Shown here in pieces: positions 30,536 through 35,511 of a stretch of DNA of 35,511 bases. The notes under the pieces were generated by a model. That model searched no databases and was not told where the DNA came from. It was given only the letters and a program-made list of their open reading frames with translations. The translations under genes were made by a program, and so were the position numbers. The stretch covers positions 1 through 35,511 of the forward strand of contig JAAVZO010000014.1 of NCBI GenBank assembly GCA_022791685.1, in the 5' to 3' direction. The first letter of the stretch is position 1. The number at the start of each line of letters is the position of its first letter. Origin of the DNA: Clostridiales bacterium (GTDB taxonomy: Bacteria; Bacillota; Clostridia; Oscillospirales; CAG-272).

Positions 30536-30694
30536 GCGGGGCAGCCCCCGCGGGCATAGTCAAAGTTTGTGCTCTGGTCGCCGTTTGTTTACTGGCTATC
30601 AAACATAGCAGGTCGGCGGAGTACCTCCGCGCGTATAGTCAAGGATTGTGCTCAAGCCGCCGCTTGTTTACCGGCTATCAAACATAACAGGTCG
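30536..30694 (+). repeat. Tandem pair of ~80-bp hairpin-headed repeats
   Basis: Two head-to-tail units each have a GC-rich hairpin (30536-30551; 30616-30630, GCGGAG-TAC-CTCCGC) followed by a 64-bp body, 30552-30615 and 30631-30694. The bodies share ATAGTCAA, TTGTGCTC, TTGTTTAC.GGCTATCAAA and CAGGTCG with roughly ten differences. A further copy lies at 34060-34152. No coding signal. Confidence 0.85.
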
Positions 30695-30722
30695 CAGATA
30701 GATTTTGAAGTTTAAATATAGA

Positions 30723-30761
30723 AATAACACGAGCATTTATTGCTCGTGTTATTTTTTCTTC
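30723..30761 (+). terminator. Intrinsic terminator after purH and the repeats
   Basis: Arms of 13 bp (30723-30735 with 30741-30753) with a TTTAT loop are followed by TTTTTCTT. The core matches the terminator at 3821. Confidence 0.88.
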
Positions 30762-30810
30762 ATTATTATATATACAAACCTGAAAGCTGTCAAACGAATG
30801 CAAGTGTCGG

Positions 30811-31006
30811 AGCGATACGGAGGGGGAGGCAACACGCCAGTGGCGTGTTGGAGAGGTCCCCCGCAGTGAAGCGGGATGTTGTGGATAGACTACAACATGA
30901 ATAAACTAACGCTGGGGAATCAAACCTCGAAAGTTTGCAGAAACTTCTAAAAGGAGACTGTATAAAGTCTTTTGCCAGGCTTTTCTTCAGAAAAGCCGCG
31001 TTCCCC
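30811..31006 (+). repeat. Structured intergenic repeat, ~195 bp, copy 2
   Basis: Starts AGCGATACGGAGGGGGAGGC and ends at GCGTTCCCC. It has hairpins AACACGCC-AGT-GGCGTGTT, CCCGC...GCGGG, and the end stem GGCTTTTCT-TC-AGAAAAGCC. In this last stem both arms differ from the other copies yet still pair. It lies 28 bp from the stop of the convergent lipoprotein gene. Confidence 0.9.
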
Positions 31007-31034
31007 TCGTCCCCCTCATACAAATACAGCTAAC

Positions 31035-32525
31035 TCACACATCAAGGTCAGTGTAAGCCTTGATTAGATCCTCAAGCCCCTGCTGCGCCTTTGATTCTAT
31101 GCCAGCCCATGTCGATGCAAAATCGCTCGATTTGGCGTTCATCATCTTGCGGCATACTAAGCCTGCATCGTTCATCGCGTAGTTGTATGCGTACACAAAG
31201 TCGGTCGTAGCCGCTTCCTTTATCATGTCGACTATCTCGCCCGCTGTGCTGTCACTTGTGTATTTTACCTTCAGAGCCATCTCATAATATGCCGGAACGA
31301 CCGTTCTGTAGGACTGTGCGCACATTGCTTCGAGAGTAGCGCTTACCGCGTCAAGCTTGTTTACGACGGTTACGGGGATAGCGTATATTGTTGAGCAGTC
31401 ATGGAGAAGTGCGCCGTAGTTTGCTTGGCTTTTATCGTACTTCGGGAAGGGGATTATGCCGTACTCGTCCTGCATATCGCGCAGCTGGTTCGCACCAACG
31501 AAACGGTTCACAAGGAAGAGTGAACGTCCCTCGATGAAGGCGTTGAACATGACAGTTTCTTCTTTAGTTACGTATGTACCAACATTATTATAGTACAGGT
31601 CGTACAATGTCGACATATAATTTATAAATTTCTCATTATTAACGTTCAGCGACGGGATTCCATCCTTATCGCGGGTGTACATCACATTGCCAGCGGTGTA
31701 CGTGAAATGGTCAGGCTCGGTGTTGGCGCGCACGAACATTCCGTATGCGTCGGTCTCGTCCGCCGTCGTATTACCGTCCAAGTCCTTATAGCCCATAGCG
31801 ACGTACTTGCTTAACTCATCATATGTCCAGTCACCGTCAAGCACCATCTGATAGATGTCGTCAGCCGATACGCCCATCTCCTCAAACAAGCGTTTGTTAA
31901 AGAAAATGCAGCTCATGTTCTGGATGCCCGCGAGTGCGATGTCGCCAGAAAGGAAGAAGGTAGCATTGTCGCCTATCTTGAGTATATCCATATAATCGGA
32001 CCACCACCACGGCTGAGACAGGTCGATGTACTTGTTGCCGTCGAGATTGTGGTACGCACCTTCAATCGCGTGGGGAAGTATCGAATACTGCGACAACGAC
32101 GCGATATCGTAGTCGTCAGAGCCCGACATTATCGATGTGCGCACGGCGGTCGCCGCCTTGTTAGCGTCCGTGTCTATCGGAATCGACTCCAGCTTCACGT
32201 TGAGACGCTCCTCGACCATACGGTTGCGGTTGTAGATAGCGTCGTCGACTATATCTCCGGTCGCTTCAGCGGTAACTTCCTGAACGTAGACTGTACCGTC
32301 GCGGTGAGCTATGCGGATAGTTTCGCCGTTGAAGTTGAGGTCGGCGGGAAGGGAATCGGGCGTGTTTTCGCGGGTAGCCTCGGTGTCGACAGAACCGGAC
32401 GTACTCTCGCCATTACCTGTTACGTCGTCCGGAGTATCATTGCTGCCGCAGGAAAACGCGGCTGTGGACAGCATAGCCATCAAAAGAATATAAGATACAA
32501 ATTTTGCAGAGCGTGATTTTTTCAT
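31035..32525 (-). CDS. Extracellular solute-binding lipoprotein (paralogue 3)
   Basis: The 496-residue protein has a lipoprotein signal ending AFSC (C26), an acidic/Thr linker and the same domain as the two copies near the left end: EATGDIVDDAIYNRNRMVEERLNV near residue 80, QPWWWSDYMD, the acidic loop DLDGNTTADETDAYG near 247, and YGIIPFPKYDKSQANYG. It is probably an ABC receptor with unknown ligand, as no permease is near. The ATG at 32525 follows AAGGAGAAG; a longer frame to 32570 would overlap the AT-rich leader. The promoter is perfect, with a G9 run just upstream. Confidence 0.9.
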   Translation of the reverse strand: MKKSRSAKFVSYILLMAMLSTAAFSCGSNDTPDDVTGNGESTSGSVDTEATRENTPDSLPADLNFNGETIRIAHRDGTVYVQEVTAEATGDIVDDAIYNRNRMVEERLNVKLESIPIDTDANKAATAVRTSIMSGSDDYDIASLSQYSILPHAIEGAYHNLDGNKYIDLSQPWWWSDYMDILKIGDNATFFLSGDIALAGIQNMSCIFFNKRLFEEMGVSADDIYQMVLDGDWTYDELSKYVAMGYKDLDGNTTADETDAYGMFVRANTEPDHFTYTAGNVMYTRDKDGIPSLNVNNEKFINYMSTLYDLYYNNVGTYVTKEETVMFNAFIEGRSLFLVNRFVGANQLRDMQDEYGIIPFPKYDKSQANYGALLHDCSTIYAIPVTVVNKLDAVSATLEAMCAQSYRTVVPAYYEMALKVKYTSDSTAGEIVDMIKEAATTDFVYAYNYAMNDAGLVCRKMMNAKSSDFASTWAGIESKAQQGLEDLIKAYTDLDV

Positions 32526-32603
32526 AGCTTTCTTCTCCTTAGATATATTAAAGATAATAATATAGTTCAATTAAAAATATGAACAATAACTCGAGTTGAG
32601 TAT

Positions 32604-32660
32604 ATTATAGCATATCTAAGATAATTTGTCAATTAGCTTAATTCACAATTACCCCCCCCC
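32604..32660 (-). promoter_or_regulatory. Consensus promoter with upstream G9 tract
   Basis: On the minus strand TTGACA (32627-32632), 17 bp, TATAAT (32604-32609). A run of nine Gs on the coding strand (32652-32660) starts 20 bp upstream of the -35 box, in the region of UP elements or activators. Effect on expression is inferred. Confidence 0.75.
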
Positions 32661-32804
32661 GTAATTTGTGCAACCTTTATAAATTTGGGCGAGTAAAGTA
32701 AAAAATAGGGCAGTCTGGTGTGTATAAATTAAAATGCTACGATATTAAAATAATACTTAGAAACGAATATTTTAATCTAAATTGCTAACACATCCGTATA
32801 ACAG

Positions 32805-32999
32805 AGCGATACGGAGGGGGAGGCAACACGCCAGTGGCGTGTTGGAGAGGTCCCCCGCAGTGAAGCGGGATGTTGTGGGTATACTGCAAAATGAATAAAC
32901 TAACGCTGGGGAGCAGAACTTCAAAGTTTACGAAAACTCCAATAAGGAGACTGTATAAAGTCTTTTGCCAGGCTTTCTTTCAAGAAAGCCGCGTTCCCC
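32805..32999 (+). repeat. Structured intergenic repeat, ~195 bp, copy 3
   Basis: Nearly identical to copy 2 through the first ~75 bp and the last ~50 bp. The end hairpin is GGCTTTCTT-TC-AAGAAAGCC, as in copy 1. It ends 11 bp from the stop of sigG, which is convergent with it. The rest of the 32661-32804 spacer shows nothing I can name. Confidence 0.9.
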
Positions 33000-33010
33000 A
33001 TAAAGCACAA

Positions 33011-33793
33011 CTATCTTAAAGACTTCTTAATCCGCTCCAGCGCACCCTTTTCGATGCGCGATACCTGAGCCTGAGAAATGCCTATCTCGCCCGCGATCTC
33101 CATCTGAGTGCGACCCTTGAAGAAGCGCAGGTCGATGATGTTTTTTTCGCGCGGGGATAGACGCTTCATCGCCTCCTTCAACGAGATGTCCTCCAGCCAC
33201 TGCTCGTCCGTGTTGTCGTTGTCGCTGATTTGGTCCATTATATATATCGAGTCGCCGCCCTCTGAATACACCGGCTCGTACAGGCTCACCGGCTCGACTA
33301 TCGCGTCGAGCGCAGCCGCCACGTCCTCCGGCTTCTCGCCGAGCTTTTTCGCGATGTCGTCGGTCGTAGGCTCGCGGTCGAGAGTGCGTGAAAGCTCCTC
33401 ACGTGCAGTCAGCGCGCGGTAGGCGAGGTCGCGAACAGAACGGCTCACGCGCACAAGGTTGTTGTCGCGAAGGTAGCGGCGAATCTCACCGATGATCATC
33501 GGGACGGCGTAGGTGGAAAACTTCACGTCGAGCGAGAGGTCGAAGTTGTCGACCGCCTTGATGAGACCGACGCAGCCGACCTGAAAGAGGTCGTCGAGGT
33601 TTTCGCCGCGGGACGTGAAGCGTTGGATTATAGATAAAACGAGTCGGAGATTGCCGGCGATGAGTTCGTCGCGTGCGGCGGTGTCTCCGTCGTGGGCTTT
33701 AACAAGCAGGTCGTGCTTTTCCTCAGCGGTCAGTGTTTTAAGTTTTGCGGTATTAACGCCGCAGATTTCAACTTTATTGCTCCAGCTGTACAT
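33011..33793 (-). CDS. sigG: Late forespore sigma factor SigG
   Basis: SigG directs late forespore gene expression during sporulation. The 260-residue protein has the SigG-type start SNKVEICGVNTAKLKTLT, region 2 (NLRLVLSIIQRFTSRGENLDDLFQVG and KFSTYAVPMIIGEIRRYLRD), region 3 and region 4 (LSPREKNIIDLRFFKGRTQ, then the helix-turn-helix EIAGEIGISQAQVSRIEKGAL). The ATG at 33793 follows TTGGAGGAATT; an upstream extension overlaps the sigma-F-like promoter. No spoIIGA or sigE is next to it, unlike in Bacillus. The presence of SigG means the organism can probably sporulate. Confidence 0.96.
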   Translation of the reverse strand: MYSWSNKVEICGVNTAKLKTLTAEEKHDLLVKAHDGDTAARDELIAGNLRLVLSIIQRFTSRGENLDDLFQVGCVGLIKAVDNFDLSLDVKFSTYAVPMIIGEIRRYLRDNNLVRVSRSVRDLAYRALTAREELSRTLDREPTTDDIAKKLGEKPEDVAAALDAIVEPVSLYEPVYSEGGDSIYIMDQISDNDNTDEQWLEDISLKEAMKRLSPREKNIIDLRFFKGRTQMEIAGEIGISQAQVSRIEKGALERIKKSLR

Positions 33794-33865
33794 AATTCCT
33801 CCAAAATGGGGGAAAAGCGAGCGCATATACAGCGCGCGTCTTTCCCGGGAAATAATCGCTGTATA

Positions 33866-33896
33866 AAGTATTGCCTCTGCGGGTGGTAATTTATGC
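33866..33896 (-). promoter_or_regulatory. Sigma-F-type promoter of sigG
   Basis: On the minus strand GCATA (33892-33896), 16 bp, GGCAATACTT (33866-33875) fits the sigma-F consensus GYWTA-16-GGnRAnAMTW at every position. This agrees with the known control of sigG by SigF. Confidence 0.8.
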
Positions 33897-33897
33897 A

Positions 33898-33927
33898 ATA
33901 AAAAAACGCTTCCATCAACTGGAAGCG
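33898..33927 (-). terminator. Intrinsic terminator upstream of sigG
   Basis: Arms CGCTTCCA and TGGAAGCG (loop of 5) are followed on the minus strand by T7. It ends transcripts from the patatin gene side and insulates sigG. Confidence 0.88.
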
Positions 33928-34152
33928 CGCGGGCGGAGTACCTCCGCTCGTATAACGCGGGTGAAGTGCGGCGCAGTTCGCGCCGTCTCGCGTTTGCGCC
34001 AGCTCTGGCTGGCTTTGTTCCTCCTTCACTCGCGTTCAGTCGGAAAGCGTGCAGCGAGCCCGGCGAGCCGCCGGTGGCGTAGTCAAGGTTTGTGCTCTTA
34101 AACTTGTTTGTTTACTGGCTATAATACGCACATAGTGCGTATTACATAGCAG
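33928..34152. repeat. Repeat-filled spacer: partial and full copies of the hairpin-headed repeat
   Basis: A fragment at 33933-33953 repeats the hairpin GCGGAG-TAC-CTCCGC and CGTATA. A fuller copy runs from 34060: hairpin CCGGCG-AGC-CGCCGG, then GTAGTCAAGGTTTGTGCTC and TTTGTTTACTGGCTAT. At the point where the other copies have CAAA, this one has a 10-bp hairpin (34122-34144, loop ATA), then CATAGCAG is shared again. It directly abuts the patatin stop. No gene is visible. Confidence 0.8.
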
Positions 34153-35004
34153 TTATTTTTCTGCTGAAATGTACGTTTTGACTCGTTCGATTGATGAGGT
34201 CATGTCTTTGACTCCGAGGTCGTACATTCTCTGCATGACGGCAGTGTCCTTCTCGAGCCGACCAATGTCGATGTGGCGCGTCGGGCGTATTACCGTAATT
34301 CGTCCGGCTCGTTCAAGTGTAAATACACGCTCGACCTGCGCGTTGTAGCAGTCGGGGCGGGTGTTGATTGCGCTGACAAGATTCGGATAGTTATGGTAAA
34401 ACAGCTTCGCGATACGCTCGTTCGACTGCTTTTTGCGGTAGTCAGCAGGGCGCGTCAGAACCACGACGATGCGGTCGTATCCTTCATTGATCGCCCAGTC
34501 TACCGGTATGCTGTCGGAGAGCCCGCCGTCGAGGTAGCGCTTGCCGCCGACGTTGACCGGACGCGAGACGTAGGGAAGTGAGCCGGACGCGCGCAGGTAC
34601 TCCATCTCGTCGCCGCGGAGTGTATCGAGTCGGACGTACTCTGGCTTGCCAGTGTCGATGTCGGTGACCACGGCGTACAGTGCCTCAGGCGTGGATGAAT
34701 ATGTATCAAAATCGAACGGCGAAAGCTCGTGTACTAATTTGTTGAAGCAAAAGTCCTTACCCATAATGTCGCCGGTCGTGATGAGTGACCACACGCTCAT
34801 GTATCGGCTGTCGTGTGCGTAGTCGATGTTGTATCGCAGTGCGCGCCCATTCTGACGGGACTTGTAATTAACGCCGAACAGCGCGCCGGCGGACACGCCG
34901 ACGATCGTGTCGAAGTGAATATCAGTGTCGAGCAGCGTGTCGAGCACTCCGGCGGTGTACAGTCCACGCATTCCGCCGCCTTCAAGTACAAGTGCAGTTT
35001 TCAT
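34153..35004 (-). CDS. Patatin-like phospholipase
   Basis: The 283-residue protein has the patatin Ser-Asp dyad: oxyanion-hole GGGMRG (9-14), nucleophile GVSAG (S38) and catalytic aspartate in YLDGGLSD (D159). Bacterial members cleave acyl chains from phospholipids or other lipids. It has no signal peptide, so it probably works in the cytoplasm or at the inner leaflet. The C-terminal region (RRIDIGRLEKD-like, VMQRMYDLGVKD) matches bacterial RssA/YjjU-type relatives. It lies 57 bp after tRNA-Arg on the same strand and may share its promoter. Only a weak GAGG site precedes the ATG. Confidence 0.92.
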   Translation of the reverse strand: MKTALVLEGGGMRGLYTAGVLDTLLDTDIHFDTIVGVSAGALFGVNYKSRQNGRALRYNIDYAHDSRYMSVWSLITTGDIMGKDFCFNKLVHELSPFDFDTYSSTPEALYAVVTDIDTGKPEYVRLDTLRGDEMEYLRASGSLPYVSRPVNVGGKRYLDGGLSDSIPVDWAINEGYDRIVVVLTRPADYRKKQSNERIAKLFYHNYPNLVSAINTRPDCYNAQVERVFTLERAGRITVIRPTRHIDIGRLEKDTAVMQRMYDLGVKDMTSSIERVKTYISAEK

Positions 35005-35060
35005 AATACCTCACAAATATAAGTAAACGCCCCGTTATAAACGAAGCGTTAAACATAACA

Positions 35061-35137
35061 TGGCCCGCTCGACAGGATTCGAACCTGCGACCATCGGAAT
35101 CGGAATCCGGTACTCTATCCAGCTGAGCTACGAGCGG
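35061..35137 (-). tRNA. tRNA-Arg (CCG anticodon), CCA encoded
   Basis: The 77-nt minus-strand sequence folds as a full cloverleaf: acceptor CCGCTCG/CGAGCGG, D-arm with AGCTCAGCTGGATAGAG, anticodon loop TTCCGAT (CCG, reads CGG), T-arm GCAGG-TTCGAAT-CCTGT and an encoded CCA. The anticodon stem has one C-A mismatch at its top pair (27-43). Confidence 0.95.
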
Positions 35138-35182
35138 AAATATAGAAGAGAAGCGAAACACTTCACAAAAATCTACTGTAAT

Positions 35183-35211
35183 ATTATACCACACCGCGAG
35201 TGTTTTGTAAA
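35183..35211 (-). promoter_or_regulatory. Promoter of tRNA-Arg
   Basis: On the minus strand TTTACA (35206-35211), 17 bp, TATAAT (35183-35188). Confidence 0.75.
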
Positions 35212-35310
35212 GGGGAAGCGGTGAAATTCGGCAAATAAAATAATCATGTCGTGACAGCAACGTTATAATGCTATATTATTAACAAAATGAAATTATTTAT
35301 TCGAAAGTGC

Positions 35311-35339
35311 TTGACAAATTGATTCAGTTGTGGTATAAT
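35311..35339 (+). promoter_or_regulatory. Consensus promoter of the tRNA-Tyr gene
   Basis: TTGACA (35311-35316), 17 bp, TATAAT (35334-35339), 43 bp before the tRNA. Confidence 0.88.
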
Positions 35340-35382
35340 ATTATATGTTGTGAGGAACACCTCGACAATAAAAAACAAATAT

Positions 35383-35464
35383 GGGAGCGTTCCCGAGTGG
35401 CCAAAGGGGACAGACTGTAAATCTGCTGCTGTATGCTTCGGTGGTTCGAATCCACCTCCACCCA
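35383..35464 (+). tRNA. tRNA-Tyr (GTA anticodon) with an irregular acceptor stem
   Basis: The anticodon arm CAGACTGTAAATCTG (GTA), long class II variable arm and T-arm GGTGG-TTCGAAT-CCACC are regular, and TTCCCGAGTGGCCAAAGGGG is the normal tRNA-Tyr D region. The acceptor halves are GGGAGCG and TCCACCC: pairs 4-69 (A-A) and 6-67 (C-C) do not form and 7-66 is G-T. No CCA is encoded, unlike in the tRNA-Arg gene. It may be a working but weak tRNA, a pseudogene, or carry sequence errors. Confidence 0.85.
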
Positions 35465-35511
35465 TTTCATGTACAATACATTTATAGTGTAATATAGTGA
35501 ATGTGTGCATA

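Noticed and set aside
30536..30694. CRISPR array
   Set aside because: Only two units with bodies that are themselves similar; there are no short identical repeats separated by unique spacers and no cas genes.
34982..35260. Minus-strand frame with VAQLDRVPDSDSDGRRFESC
   Set aside because: Translation of the tRNA-Arg gene; a well-known spurious ORF.
35271..35510. Minus-strand frame with GGGGFEPPKHTAADLQSVPF
   Set aside because: This is the familiar false protein produced by translating the antisense of a tRNA gene.

Overview
The window looks like chromosomal DNA of a spore-forming, Gram-positive anaerobe of the class Clostridia. The grounds are the forespore sigma factor SigG behind a sigma-F-type promoter, many consensus sigma-A promoters (TTGACA, 17 bp, TATAAT), TmcAL, ThyX, acetate kinase, radical SAM proteins, a thiamine ECF S-component under a TPP riboswitch, and typical AAGGAGG ribosome sites. 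Protein-coding genes are moderately GC-rich and the spacers are AT-rich. Genus cannot be read from the sequence.

Layout. 1-980: a small minus-strand accessory patch (partial ORF, ribbon-helix-helix regulator with a clear operator), then a candidate structured RNA and a row of hairpins. 979-6316: a serine hydrolase, two solute-binding lipoproteins and purine nucleoside phosphorylase. 6473-8892: efp, a Cys/Asp-rich protein, then a two-gene cassette of a small Cys-motif protein and a glycyl-radical-activase-like radical SAM enzyme. 8909-9708: TPP riboswitch and thiT. 9769-13436 (minus): a probable four-gene operon of OPA-type transporter, TagA/WecG glycosyltransferase, thyX and a TrmH-family methyltransferase. 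13797-20240 (plus): a nuclease-helicase fusion, then an RraA-like protein, a lactonase-type beta-propeller, an alpha/beta hydrolase, a second TrmH-family methyltransferase and an orphan RelB/DinJ antitoxin. 20269-21603 (minus): tmcAL. 21880-25137 (plus): ackA-purE-purC-purN; purH follows alone at 28964. 25224-28839: envelope or secreted proteins of unknown function, including a tandem pair of small secreted paralogues. 30536-35511: repeats, a third solute-binding lipoprotein, sigG, a patatin-like phospholipase, tRNA-Arg and a tRNA-Tyr-like gene.

How the parts connect. Purine synthesis (purE, purC, purN, purH) and salvage (purine nucleoside phosphorylase) are both present, with acetate kinase at the head of the pur run. 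The three solute-binding lipoproteins are paralogues, and none has a permease gene beside it. The only G/C homopolymers of 8 or more in the window lie in or just upstream of these three genes. In the first, a G9 tract sits right after the lipobox, and loss or gain of one G creates an early stop. This is the strongest candidate for an undescribed behaviour here: phase-variable nutrient-binding lipoproteins.

The window also carries three copies of a ~195 bp structured repeat with compensatory changes in its end hairpin, a second 64-bp repeat family with exchangeable hairpin modules, and clusters of hairpins with 3-nt loops.
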